A DNA stretch of 64,000 nucleotides from Maniola hyperantus (Eukaryota > Arthropoda > Insecta > Lepidoptera > Nymphalidae): the NCBI RefSeq assembly GCF_902806685.2, contig NC_048546.1, positions 13,067,891-13,131,890 on the forward strand. Direction: 5' to 3'. A program made the position numbers and the translations under genes. The notes below the pieces were generated by a model, which saw only the letters and a list, made by a program, of their open reading frames with translations, searched no databases and was not told the DNA's origin. The number at the start of each line of letters is the position of its first letter. Position 1 is the first letter of the stretch. Shown here piece by piece: positions 8,885 through 20,304 of this stretch.

Positions 8885-11800
8885 ACGTTTCTGAGAGTTC
8901 TGGACTAGTTTGTAGGATTTTTTAATAGCTTGTTTAATAAGCTACGATAAATTGAGGAGTTCCCGCCTGCTGGAAGTTTTTTAATAACTTTTGATATAAA
9001 GTTCGAAAATTTAAAGTAATTGTTTCTTCTTGTATGCTCTGCTGACATTTTTATGAGAGTTCTGGTTTAGTTTGTAGGTTTATTCGATAGCTTGTTTAAT
9101 AAGCTAGAATAAATCGAGGAGTTCCCGCCTCTCAGATCAGAGTTCTAGCTACTGGATGTTTTTTAATAACTTTTGATACTTAGTTCGAAAATTTAAAGTA
9201 ATTGACTCTTCTTGTATGCTCTGCTGGCATTTTTATGAGAGTTCTGTTTTAGTTTGTAGGCTTATTCGATAGCTTGTTTAATAAACTATAATAAATCGAG
9301 GAGTTGCCGCCTCTCAGATGAGAGTTCTAGCTACTGGATGTTTTTAAAAAAAAAAAATTAAGTTCGAAAATTAAGTTCGAAATTTAAAGTAATTGACTCT
9401 TCTGGTATGCTCTGCTGGCATTTTTATGAGAGTTCTGGTTTAGTTTGTAGGTTTATTGGATAGCTTGTTTAATAAGCTATAATAAATCGAGGAGTTCCCG
9501 CCTCTCAGATCAGAGTTCTAGCTACTGGATGTTTTTTAATAACTTTTGATACTTAGTTCGAAAATTTAAAGTAATTGACTCTTCTTGTATGCTCTGCTGG
9601 CATTTTTATGAGAGTTCTGTTTTAGTTTGTAGGCTTATTCGATAGCTTGTTTAATAAACTATAATAAATCGAGGAGTTGCCGCCTCTCAGATGAGAGTTC
9701 TAGCTACTGGATGTTTTTAAAAAAAAAAAAATTAAGTTCGAAAATTTAAAGTAATTGACTCTTCTGGTATGCTCTGCTGGCATTTTTATGAGAGTTCTGG
9801 TTTAGTTTGTAGGTTTATTGGGTAGCTTGTTTAATAAGCTATAATAAATCGAGGAGTTCCCGCCTCTCAGATCAGAGTTCTAGCTACTGGATGTTTTTAA
9901 AAAAATATATATATTAAGTTCGAAAATTTAAAGTAATTGACTCTTCTGGTATGCTCTGCTGGCATTTTTATGAGAGTTCCGGTTTAGTTTGTAGGTTTAT
10001 TCGATAGCTTGTTTAATAAGCTAGAATAAATCGAGGAGTTCCCGCCTCTCACATCAGAGTTCTAGCTGCTGGAGTTTTTTAATAACTTTATATATTAAGT
10101 TCGAAAATTTAAAGTAATTGACTCTTCTGGTATGCTCTGCTGGCATTTTTATGAAAGTTCTGGACCTGTTTGCAGGTTTATTTAATAGCTTGTTTAATAA
10201 GCTAGGATAAATCGAGGAGTTCCCGCCTCTCAGATCAGAGTTCTAGCTACTGGAGTTCTTTTAATAACTTTTGATATTAAGTTCGAAAATTTAAAGTAGT
10301 CGACTCTTCTTGTATGCTCTGCTGGCATTTTTATGAGAGTTCTGGTTCAGTTTGTAGGTTTATTCGATAGCTTGTTTAATAAGCTAGAATAAATCGAGGA
10401 GTTCCCGCCTCTCAGATCAGAGTTCTAGCTGCTGGAGTTTTTTTAATAATTTTTGATACTAAGTTCGAAAATTTAAAGTCATTGACTCTTCTGGTATGCT
10501 CTGCTGGCATTTTTATGAGAGTTCTGGTTTAGTTTGTAGGTTTATTCGATAGCTTCTTTAATAAGCTAGAATAAATCGAGGAGTTCCCGCCTCTCAGATC
10601 AGAGTTCTAGCTACTGGATTCTTTTAAATAACTTTTGATATTAAGTTTTAAAATTTAAAGTAGTTGACTCTTCTTGTATGCTCTGCTGGCATCTTTTTGA
10701 GAGTTCCAGGCTAGATTGTAGGTTTTTTCGATAGCTTGTTTAATAAGCTAGAATAAATCGAGGAGTTCCCGCCTCTCAGATCAGAGTTCTAGCTGCTGGA
10801 GTTTTTTAATAACTTTTGATATTAAGTTCGAAAATTTAAAGTAATTGACTCTTCTGGTATGCTCTGCTGGCATTTTTATGAAAGTTCTGGACCTGTTTGC
10901 AGGTTTATTTAATAGCTTGTTTAATAAGCTAGGATAAATCGAGGAGTTCCCGCCTCTCAGATCAGAGTTCTAGCTACTGGAGTTCTTTTAATAACTTTTG
11001 ATATTAAGTTCGAAAATTTAAAGTAGTCGACTCTTCTTGTATGCTCTGCTGGCATTTTTATGAGAGTTCTGGTTCAGTTTGTAGGTTTATTCGATAGCTT
11101 GTTTAATAAGCTAGAATAAATCGAGGAGTTCCCGCCTCTCAGATCAGAGTTCTAGCTGCTGGAGTTTTTTTAATAATTTTTGATACTAAGTTCGAAAATT
11201 TAAAGTAATTGACTCTTCTGGTATGCTCTGCTGGCATTTTTATGAGAGTTCTGGTTTAGTTTGTAAGTTTATTCGATAGCTTGTTTAATAAGCTAGAATA
11301 AATTGAGGAGTTCCCGCCTCTCAGATCAGAGTTCTAGCTACTGGAGTTTTTTTAATAACTTTTGATACTAAGTTCGAAAATTTAAAGTAACTGAGTCTTC
11401 TGGTATGCTCTGCTGGCATTTTTATGAGAGTTCTCGTTTAGTTTGTAGGTTTATTCGATAGCTTGTTTAATAAGCTAGAATAAATCGAGGAGTTCCCGCC
11501 TCTCAGATCAGAGTTCTAGCTGCTGGATTCTTTTAAATAACTTTTGATATTAATTTCGAAAATTTAAAGTAATTGACTCTTCTGGTATGCTCTGCTGGCA
11601 TTTTTATGAGAGTTCTGGTTTAGTTTGTAGGTTTATTCGATAGCTTGTTTAATAAGCTAGAATAAATCGAGGAGTTCCCGCCTCTCAGATCAGAGTTCTA
11701 GCTGCTGGATTCTTTTAAATAACTTTTGATATTAAGTTCGAAAATTTAAAGTAGTTGACTCTTCTTGTATGCTCTGCTGGCATTTTTATGAGAGTTCTGG

Positions 11801-12270
11801 TTCAGTTTGTAGGTTTATTCGATAGCTTGTTTAATAAGCTAGAATAAATCGAGGAGTTCCCGCCTCTCAGATCAGAGTTCTAGCTGCTGGAGTATTTTAA
11901 ATAACTTTTGATACTAAGTTCGAAAATTTAAAGTAGTTGACTCTTCTTGTATGCTCTGCTGGCATCTTTTTGAGAGTTCTAGGCTAGATTATAGGTTTTT
12001 TCGATAGCTTGTTTAATAAGCTAGAATAAATCGAGGAGTTCCCGCCTCTCAGATCAGAGTTCTAGCTGCTGGATTCTTTTAAATAACTTTTGATATTAAG
12101 TTCGAAAATTTAAAGTAGTTGACTCTTCTTGTATGCTCTGCTGGCATTTTTATGAGAGTTCTGGTTTAGTTTGTAGGTTTATTCGATAGCTTGTTTAATA
12201 AGCTAGAATAAATCGAAGAGTTCTCGCCTCTCAGATCAGAGTTCTAGCTGCTGGAATTTTTTTAATGACT
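8885..12270 (-). repeat. Right arm of the Foldback element: ~19 tandem ~182-bp monomers, inverted
   Basis: AATCGAGGAGTTCCCGCCTC or close variants recur about every 180-184 bp from about 8950 to 12,230, the reverse complement of the left-arm monomer. The first (innermost) unit is the short subtype with CCTGCTGGAAG, mirroring the innermost left-arm units. Several units carry A-rich or TATA-rich indels near 9350, 9720 and 9905. Confidence 0.95.
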
Positions 12271-12590
12271 TGTGATTAGAAAGTTTGAAATTTTTTTCAT
12301 TTTTTCAATCGATTTTTTTTAAGCTTAAATGGCCAGAACTATTATTATTAAGTATGAGGAACTATAGAACTGACCTGCATGCGTACAGAACTGTCTTTTT
12401 TTTTTGCTTTGCTCGAAAATGATCTGCTACCGGAAGTTAGCAGAGCATTATTTTAACTGCGATTTTTTTGGTTAAAACGCCAGAACTATCTTTAAAAAGT
12501 ATCAGGAACTCTAGAACTCTTCTGCATGCGAATAGAACTCCTTTTTATTTTTGATCTGCTAGCACATGCTCTGCTAAGTTCACGGACACA
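12271..12590. repeat. Diverged outer flank of the right Foldback arm
   Basis: Two diverged units begin GGCCAGAACTATTATT (about 12,331) and CGCCAGAACTATCTTT (about 12,478). Each continues with GCATGCG..AGAACT and a T-rich run before GATCTGCT. They share the CTCTGCT and CCAGAACT words with the inner monomer. They probably form the terminal domain of the element. The exact terminus is unresolved. Confidence 0.5.
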
Positions 12591-13551
12591 GTTGTAGTGC
12601 GGTAGGTACCGTGAGCGGCCTGAAGTGACGCTTTCTGCAGTCGGACTGAAGCGACGCGCAGCTCAGGTGCGTACAGATCTTTAGACGCGACGTAGTGCTA
12701 AACTATGGAGGATTCGACAGCTATAAAATTAGCTAAAAGTTCGACTATTCGGCATTTTAGCAGCATTTTATTTCGCAAAGATTTTAGGAGCATTAGCGCC
12801 ACCCGTTTTGTCAAAAGACGAGATTTTTTTTGATTTTTTTATTTGAGAGTAAGTATAATAATGACGACGCCAACGTAGAATATAACTAACCACGGACTCA
12901 GTATACATAATTGCCACGGATAATACTAACTAAGAATAATAAATAATTTTATGTTCCCAAATTACTTATAAGTCGATACTTTTCGAGCTCCATAAAAACA
13001 TTCAATTTTGTGCATTAGCTATAAAATTAAGTAAGTAATTAAACGTTCGATTATTCGGCATTAAAGTTAGCCGAATATTTCGCAAATATTTTATCAAAGA
13101 GCATTAGTGATTAGATTTTTTGTTAATGGATATAAAATTAGACTACAATCTCCCCAGCTGTTTTTATATCGGAGATGTAACGGAGAGAATTTTTAATTAC
13201 AATAATCTGAGCCTGGGTTTAATGATCACAGCGCAGACAGTCGACACCGGCGGACGCGCGCTGCTCGTTTTAGTGAAAGATGAGAAAGCGCGCCGCAAGC
13301 GCTCTATGTAAAACTAAACCACGGGTAAAACGAGGAATATTAGGAATATAGAATATATAATATAACATTGTACATAGTTACTACTAGCAATAACGAAACA
13401 ATAAACGATATTTATTATTTATTATTATAGTAAGTATAATATTAGTTTTGAAACTTTGGTGCTTTTTCTAAAGAAAGCTCTAAGGCAGTCAGCTGGCGAA
13501 GAAAAGAGCTATGCACGGAGATTCTCTATAGGTTATTTATTCAGATACAAG
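12591..13551. other. Intergenic sequence, no supported gene
   Basis: Mixed composition with CG-containing stretches at 12,600-12,680 and 13,220-13,310. A 63-codon ORF at 13,120-13,311 has no recognisable motif. I see no repeat that I can name. Confidence 0.4.
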
Positions 13552-13790
13552 TTAGCCCTTGACTGCAATCTCACCTGGTGGTAAGTAACTGATGTTGCAA
13601 TCTAAGATGGATGCGTGCTAACTGGAAGGTGTATAGCAGTTTTTATTATACCCCTTTGGTTTCTACACGGCATCGTACCGGAACGGCAGATCGCTTGGCG
13701 GAACGGCTTTGCCGGTAAGGTGGTAAGTAGCCACGGCCGAAGCCTATCACCATACACCAGACAGACCTTTGCTTGACAGTCTCGGGAGCC
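13552..13790 (+). repeat. Interspersed repeat with CCCTTGACTGCAATCTCACC core
   Basis: The segment with TTGACTGCAATCTCACCTGG, CAATCTAAGATGGATGCG and CGGCATCGTACCGGAACGG recurs, diverged or truncated, at about 41,070-41,295 and 63,848-63,960. It is a dispersed lepidopteran-type repeat. Its class is unknown to me. Confidence 0.6.
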
Positions 13791-13932
13791 CATTAGACGC
13801 ACATTGCCGCAAAATCGAAACAATGTGAATGTGTCGAGATTAAGACATAATATGGTCGAAACGGTATGAAGCACGGAACAGAAAACTGTTCTTTCTGTTC
13901 CGTGGTATGAAGCGTCAAGTCAATGTGCACAC

Positions 13933-14336
13933 CAGCGTTGCCAGTTTTTTTAATTGCCAAGTCGGGATTTTGGAACTTTTTGAGTGAAAAAAGCGGGATT
14001 CTTTCGTCGAAAGCGGGACATGTTAAAAAAACGCATATAATCAGAAATGTTTAAATATTTATCTTTTTATTTGAAAGCAAAAATCGCGCGCTTATCTTCA
14101 TTAGGTACGCTCCACACTTCCCAACAAGAATATATTATGTATAGTACTCCTACAGATATCTTAAAGACAATAAGACATCTTACAGATTTTTTTCTTGTCG
14201 GGCTTGTCTGTGCCACCCGCTCACGTTTCCTCGGCACGCTGCACGCACGGTCGAGTTATCCCCGAAAAGCGGGTGAGCCTGTCCCGCGCGGGACATTTGA
14301 TTTTGACTTGAAAAATCGGGACGTCTGGCAACGCTG
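13933..14336. mobile_element. hAT-type MITE with perfect 8-bp target duplication
   Basis: The 404-bp element begins CAGCGTTGCCAG and ends CTGGCAACGCTG, a perfect 12-bp terminal inverted repeat of hAT style. It is flanked by the identical 8-mer GTGCACAC (13,925-13,932 and 14,337-14,344), the target duplication length of hAT elements. Repeated GCGGGA(C/T) words occur inside. It encodes no transposase; a 103-codon ORF here is fortuitous. Confidence 0.88.
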
Positions 14337-14344
14337 GTGCACAC

Positions 14345-14826
14345 TGTACCCTCTCTAGGCTGTAACTCTCTTTAATTTTCACGTCTGTAGATCTAATATT
14401 TATATTAATAGGTATGTATGCAAGGAAAACATTACAGTATACAATATGGAGACATAGTAATTAAAACCTGGCACCGATGGAAGTAATATTTTCGGTACAG
14501 AGTGTCTAGTCTCGGCAGCGGAGTGACGCAAGCGGTGTCGGGTGTCGGCAGTGTCGGCTAGTTGAGCATTCATTATGCCAGGCTCGGGTTGCTTCTATAC
14601 TTTGTGGACGATTTGTTTTAAATCTATTACCTACTATACTAAATGCCCCGGCGAAAATCGTACTGCATAACAGTCGATTCTTTTTCAGGAATTTTTTTAA
14701 ATTTTTTAAATTTTATCTCTCCGTAAGAACCATCCCCGTACTTCAAGGAATATTCTGAAAAAAGAATTAGCGAAATCAGTTCAGCTGTTCTCTAGATTTA
14801 CGATCAGTAACACATTTAGCGATTCA
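14345..14826. other. Intergenic sequence between transposons
   Basis: No ORF or recognised element. A short GTGTCGG-repeat patch lies near 14,535-14,560. Confidence 0.35.
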
Positions 14827-15956
14827 TCTACACTAATATTATAAAGAGGAAAACTTTGTTTGTTTGTTTGTTTGTTTGTTTGTTTGTTTGTTTGTTTGTT
14901 TGTTTGTTTGTACTGAATAGGCTCAAAAACTACTGGACCGATTTTAAAATTCTTTCACCATTCGAAAGCTACATTATCCACGAGTAACATAGGCTATATT
15001 TTATTTTGGAAAAAAATAGGGTTCCGTAAGATATTTGGGTTTTTCGGACACAAGGTGTAAAAAATCAACCAGAAAAGTTACTTATTTTGCGTACGCTGCC
15101 TAAACTATAAAAGATAGAACCATAAAATGTTCTAATTAATTGTAGATCTTATAAATATCTACAAAAAAGTCCGTGACACACTATACCCATCTATGTCGAG
15201 TGAGGCACAGCAACCATTTTTTTATTTAAAAATCTTGAATTTTTTTTGGACTACATTTAAACGCGTTTATTTTACTCATGCTATTAATCCTTATCAAAAT
15301 AAATGATTTCATCACTAAGAACAGTTTATGGAGATAATATTTGGTCTTTGAATGATTAAAATTGGACGTTTGGTTTTGAAGTTATGGCGAAATTAAAATA
15401 TTACGATTTCTGCTGCACGGCCCGTTGTATTATATAAAGAGGTAATGTCGTTAAGTTTGTTTGTAGGGGGTAATCTTTAGAACTACTGAACCGATTTTAA
15501 AAATTCTTTCACCAGTAGAAAGCTACATTATTCCTGAGTGACATAGGCTATACGGGATCTTTAAAAACCTAAATCTACGCGGGCGAAGCCGCGGGGATCA
15601 GCTAGTATTATATAAAGAGGTAATGTCGTTAAGTTTGTTTGTAGGGGGTAATCTTTAGAACTACTGAACCGATTTTAAAAATTCTTTCACCAGTAGAAAG
15701 CTACATTATTCCTGAGTGACATAGGCTATACGGGATCTTTAAAAACCTAAATCTACGCGGGCGAAGCCGCGGGGATCATATTATATAAAAAGGTAATGTC
15801 GTTAAGTTTGTTTGTAGGGGGTAATCTTTAGAACTACTGAACCGATTTTAAAAATTCTTTCACCAGTAGAAAGCTACATTATTCCTGAGTGACATAGGCT
15901 ATACGGGATCTTTAAAAACCTAAATCTACGCGGGCGAAGCCGCGGGGATCAGCTAT
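14827..15956 (+). mobile_element. Composite Helitron array: one long unit plus three short units
   Basis: It starts TCTACACTAATATTATAAAG after an A. A roughly 600-bp long unit (14,827-15,427) is followed by three head-to-tail short units (starts 15,428, 15,606 and 15,779; periods 178 and 173 bp). Short units end in the hairpin CGCGGGCGAAGCCGCGGGG then ATCAGCTAG or a shortened form. The TC start, AT target and 3' hairpin plus CTAG are Helitron hallmarks. The short units are essentially identical to those at 35.3-36.7 kb. Confidence 0.85.
14858..14911. repeat. (GTTT)n microsatellite in the long Helitron unit
   Basis: About 13 GTTT tetramers in a row. The corresponding stretch in the 37-kb copies is shorter, as expected for slippage. 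Confidence 0.9.
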
Positions 15957-15965
15957 TTTAATATA

Positions 15966-16075
15966 CAGTGGAAACTCGATTAACCGGACTAATTGTTGTC
16001 GTTAGGGATTCGGATAATCAAAAATCCAGATAATCGAATGTATGAAGAATAGCGGGTTTTGTGCATATTATGTAG
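15966..16075 (+). mobile_element. End of a pogo/Tigger-like transposon
   Basis: TA followed by CAGTGGAAACTCGATTAACC resembles the terminal repeat of pogo/Tigger elements inserted at TA. No matching opposite end or transposase was found nearby. Sequence after about 16,085 belongs to a GGTTCCGT repeat fragment. Confidence 0.5.
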
Positions 16076-16564
16076 TTCACTATAATAGTATTTTCAATTT
16101 TCAAAGTAAGATTACTATACCAAGTGGGATATCATATTATTTTGATATCGTATCGACTAAGGCACGAGGAAAACCTAGCAATCTGAAACGACGATGGCGA
16201 CGATTATTATAATAATAATAACTGTCTATAAGATCTTCCTCGATTCATTTACAATAATTTTCGCACATAATAACAAGTTATTATGAAAGTAACGTCTAAT
16301 TCTGGTGTGCAATCGGAAACTGCTTGCGTCATCGCATCGGGCGTCCTGGCGTCCATTATAGAATGTGGAAAATTATATGCAACATGCAACACCTTTTGAT
16401 AAATATCGTGTTTCGTATTGTTTTGGCTAAGCCTTTGAGGTAACTTGAAAAGTTCAAACACGATGACTACCCAATAAAATAAAATAAAAATAAGAACATT
16501 TCAATAAGTTACTAGGTATACTAACTTATTGAAATACATACCATAGATTAATCGGCGGTGTTCC
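16076..16564. other. GGTTCCGT repeat fragment and unassigned sequence
   Basis: About 16,085-16,145 matches the middle of the GGTTCCGT family (CAAGTGGGATATCATAT). The remainder, including a 70-codon minus-strand ORF at 16,249-16,461, shows no motif that I recognise. Confidence 0.4.
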
Positions 16565-16741
16565 CACTAGATTATAACATGGGGTTATTCAAGGGGCGGA
16601 CCAACAAATTCCTAAAAGGCCCGGCAACACATCGGCGGTTCCTCTGGTACTGCAAAGTGCAAATGTTCATGGTCGGCGGTAATCACTTAACATCAGGTGA
16701 CCCGCCTGCTCGTTTGCTCGCTATCTCTATATAAAAAAAAT
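16565..16741 (+). mobile_element. Retroposon 3' end with poly(A)-like tail
   Basis: CCCGGCAACACATCGGCGGTT, then CATGGTCGGCGGTAATCAC and CATCAGGTGACCCGCCTGCT, then TATATAAAAAAAA: a widespread lepidopteran retroposon 3' end. Only the end is present. Confidence 0.65.
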
Positions 16742-18029
16742 TGGTTTCGCTAGTACATAACTATTCATTATTAAAAAAAACATTTAAATTAATACTTAAC
16801 CTACTCCAAATTCAATGTCGCTTAGAGTACCTAACTACTTCCTACTACTCTATTAATCTTTCAAAAGACATTCGAAATTCAATGAAAACATAATTAGATG
16901 CGTTTGTGATTGGTTGGTCATTCAAAATGATTAACGCCCACTGAGTTTTTTGGCTTTGTCATTTGTACCGGATTACGTAACAGAGAGAGCCGTCTACGAA
17001 CATTGAATTAATGTTTGTTATTCTAAGGTCTACTAACGGCGTTTATGCACTCATTCGATCGGAGTCATATTGTCATATTTTTTTTGTGTGGTAGCTTATG
17101 ATTATGACGTGTCATATATTGCCATGTCATATGATATTATTGCCATGTCATATATTATGCCCGCGGCCGCTATTATTATTGGAGGCGGCTTTAAAAGCTC
17201 CATTTTTCATAAAAATATATGCAAGTGAACTGTAATGGCGTCGGTCGGCGTTCTTCTCTCTTCACAATAGTTTTCTTATACTTAACACGAAGTTTTCTTT
17301 TTCTTTTCCCAATAGTTTTTTACGTTTTTGTCTCGGCGCCAAAAATTTGAATTTAATTCAAATTTTTGTTTCCAATCCATAGAGGATTGTTTTATCAATA
17401 TTTTTTATATCCGTATTTTCACGGATTCGGATCGGATGAGTGCGTGATTGCTCTAAGAGTAACCAAGTTCGGACCTCCAAATTCGGTCACTACCTACTGC
17501 ACTAGCGTTTATTTTATTTCTTTATTTATTTTATTTCGAACACATACGATACATAAATTTTACATATACTACGACACTTATATACAAACACAGGCTGATA
17601 AATGTATCTGTAAAATGTGTACACAGCATTTGCAAATTATCTTGACAAATAAAAAGAACTAGCATTAACCAATAGCGTTAACATTAGATGGGCTTTTCAT
17701 AAAACAGTTTCTGTTTTTCACTAAAACTTTTTGATATTATAGCAATCAACCCTATTCGTATTCGTACCTAGTTTATACTTAATGTAGGCACTTCAGTTCT
17801 GAGTTTTGATCCCATGCTGTTCATATTGTAACTTTATAAAAAGTTTATAACCCTCCACGTTGTAACATGTAAGTGAGTTGAAATACGACACTCGATGACG
17901 AATTCATGACTACTTCTTTAAATGTAACTAGACACCGGCTCTGTGGGCTCTACATTTGCGTTTTACCTACCGACTTTAGGATTAAAATAGGTATATTACT
18001 AGGTAGGTAGGTACCTAACTACCTACAAG
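16742..18029. other. Intergenic AT-rich sequence
   Basis: No supported gene. A 98-codon ORF at 17,366-17,662 has low-complexity hydrophobic content and no motif. Short TAGGTACC-type repeats occur at 18,000-18,025. GTCATATT-type short repeats lie at 17,065-17,155. Confidence 0.35.
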
Positions 18030-18375
18030 ATGCTCGTGGTTTCATCCGCCTGAATTTAGGTTTATGAAAACCCTCTGGGAACCCTTTGATTTTCCGGGAT
18101 AAAAAGTAACAGCGAAATGCCAATATCCCATGAAGTAGGTACCTAGGTATATAGGCATAGTTCTTCAACTTTATGACCACGCAGCACAAAAAAATTTCAT
18201 AAAGTTCCTGCCAGTTTTTACCTTCAAATAAGCGGAGCCTGTGTCATTCTTCAGGTCGCTTTTACACATGCGAAAAATCCCGTCGATCCGTTGTCCCGTT
18301 ATTTGTGGCATGATTGAAGGATAAGCCAACAAACCAACAAATAAACACACTTTTGCATTTATAGTAGGTACCTAC
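18030..18375 (-). mobile_element. Degenerate Helitron copy (GCGAAAGTGTG subtype), interrupted
   Basis: The 3' part (GGTTTCATCCGCCTGAATTT, 18,038-18,110) and the 5' part (GATTGAAGGATAAGCCAAC to CATTTATAGTAGGTA, 18,240-18,370) of the second Helitron subtype flank unrelated sequence. No intact CTAG end remains. Confidence 0.5.
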
Positions 18376-18844
18376 CTACATAATAGTTCAATGTTTATAG
18401 CAGAAACTATATAGGTAGCATGGGTGGTAGCTGGTAGGTGGTATGACATGTGTAGCGATAGATGGGTAGGTTTACAGATTCTATAGGTAGGTACCTAGCC
18501 TAGATATAGAATTCAAAAACATAATCTAGATTTTAAAATACAAAAACCCACGCCAAAATCGACCATCAAAGGTATCGTAGCGAGGCGAGGCATATACCTA
18601 ACAATATTAACCGTACCCAGTGCGCCGGATTATGTAACCTAACCAGTAACGCGAAAACAAACTATTTGCACGTAGCACTCCGATACCCGTGCGAAACTCG
18701 AATATCATGTGCTCATTTATTTTCTTCTATATAATTATGTTTGCTCATTACATTCCGCTCATATTAGTAATTCACCACACACAGCACAATATTGCACAGA
18801 TTACATACTAAGTATGGTCTTCAAAAATGGATAAGTAGGTAATA

Positions 18845-19514
18845 GGCGTTGTCCTAATTGGCGAAGATCGCACGATGACACGATGCGGTCTCGTCGTGCG
18901 ATGAGTTCAAACATACAGATTTCATCAGAGTGTCCTATTTGAACCTCGCAAGTAATCGTGCGAGCACATGAATGCTTTAATAACGATCGTACGATGCGTT
19001 TGATCGTGCGATCATGTAATCAAAGCAACAGATCTCTTTTGTGTGTGTGTCCTAATCGGTTACTACGCGATGCGTCGACGCGCGAGGGGCGCGGGAAGTT
19101 GGTCACTCTATGATTACAATCGCTACGTATTCCATTGCAGATGTAGTCAAATGTTTCTTTTGACATGGACAAATAATCGTAAAAGTCTTCTTCGTTATTT
19201 CGTACATCAAAATAAAGGTTGAAAAATTCACCGCGCAGATTCCTGGATCTATAAAGTATTTTATGTTGTCTACGTTTCCTTTTTTTGAATGTCATTTGCA
19301 ATTTTTAAAGCAATATTGCCCTACAGCAAAAACTGTGCATCTCTGTAAAGAGCCATCGTTAAAGTAGCGCGAGCGCCAGCCATCGAACGACGGCATCACA
19401 CGATGGACATCGCGCGATCTATTAGGACACCTGTTAGGTCATCGCACGACCACTTTGATCGTGAGATGAAAAACGCATCGCGCCATCGTACGATCGCTCC
19501 CAATTAGGACGCCG
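18845..19514. mobile_element. Deleted PIF/Harbinger transposon with terminal inverted repeats
   Basis: The left end GGCGTTGTCCTAATTGG and the right end CCAATTAGGACGCCGCC are inverted repeats with two mismatches. Both are followed inward by sequence rich in (GAT)CG(T/C)(A/G)CGAT palindromes. A Harbinger-type transposase fragment lies inside on the minus strand. At about 670 bp it is far too short for an autonomous element. No clear TTA/TAA target duplication is visible. Confidence 0.72.
19020..19301 (-). pseudogene. N-terminal fragment of a PIF/Harbinger (HARBI1-like) transposase
   Basis: The 93-codon ORF contains RGEFFNLYFDVRNNEEDFYD followed by YLSMSKETFDYIC. This matches the N-terminal region of Harbinger/ALP1-like nucleases, where a loader segment (R.EF..L...L....F..YFRM....F..IL) precedes the DDE domain. 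The catalytic domain is absent; after about residue 68 the sequence is basic and unrelated, and the ORF ends near the element's left part. It therefore cannot encode an active nuclease. It lies between the inverted repeats of its own element, so it is a deletion derivative and not a domesticated gene. The family assignment rests on this one motif. Confidence 0.65.
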
Positions 19515-20304
19515 CCTCAGGCAATAAATACGTTGCCAGACTTTTGTCTCAATTCAGCATTGATCATACTAAAATAAAAGCGTTCCCTTATCGTCCGTAA
19601 CCGGCGGTTACGCACTCATCCGATCCGAGTCTTTTTGTTTTGTATGGTAGCTTATGACATAATGTCGTATATAATCGCTGGTATTCTCACGGATGGTGGA
19701 TAGAACTCGGATGACGGAAGTGCAGTGCGTAATCGCCGTAACAGTCTCTTAGGGTGCCTGTTAACCACTGTCAAATGAAGCGAACTTGAAGCGAAACAGT
19801 CTCTTGAACACATTTCCGTTCAGCTTTCCTTCTGTGGACAGGCACTCTAATGGATTATCTGTAGTATAAGTTGTACCTATCTATTTTTGGTGTGCGTATT
19901 ACGCAAATAATTTAGAATTCGAAAGCATAAGTAACAAGAATCACAGGTTTTTTGAAACTGGTGGTTCTGTTTGATAGATGGGCGATTAGAAGACCATCTT
20001 TCCATGCTGTGTAGAACAATCAAGCTGTTCCAACTTTGATTAAAATCTGTTATAATAGAACCCCAGATACAGCTTGACCTAAAATTCGAGCCAACGAAAC
20101 CGAGGGCAAAATGTAGCAAGAAATAAACTTACAATATCACCAGAGGTAGACTATACAATTTCAGTTTACATTTACAAAGGACGTACGCTCTCACACGGTT
20201 GAAAGTAGTGTTGCCAGCTAAAACAAGTCCTCCCCAAGTGTTGCCATCTCGCATGACCAAAACACTGCTCGGGTGAAGAGTGCAGTAACAAGAGCCGAGC
20301 TTTG
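19515..20304. other. Unassigned sequence with short host-like repeats
   Basis: Contains CCGGCGGTTACGCACTCATCCGATC near 19,600, echoed near 17,045 and 28,300, which suggests a further dispersed short repeat. No gene is supported. Confidence 0.35.

Larger units (their letters stand above)
1..12590. mobile_element. Giant Foldback (FB-NOF)-like DNA transposon, left end outside window
   Basis: Two long arms in opposite orientation (1-3180 and about 8885-12270), both made of the same roughly 182-bp monomer, flank a central region with one long transposase ORF. This is the FB-NOF layout known from Drosophila: tandemly repeated terminal inverted arms around a NOF-type ORF. The innermost monomers of both arms are the same short subtype, so the arms are mirror images and not two independent satellites. 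The outer right part (12,271 to about 12,590) is a different, diverged repeat. The exact right end and the target duplication cannot be set because the left end lies outside the window. Confidence 0.82.

Noticed and set aside
13120..13311. 63-codon ORF, possible first Sobp exon
   Set aside because: No splice donor in phase 0 and no similarity to the start of Sobp proteins.
14047..14358. 103-codon ORF
   Set aside because: Lies within the hAT MITE and spans its terminal repeat and target duplication.
16249..16461. 70-codon minus-strand ORF near the pogo-like end
   Set aside because: Considered as a Tigger transposase tail, but no motif could be supported.
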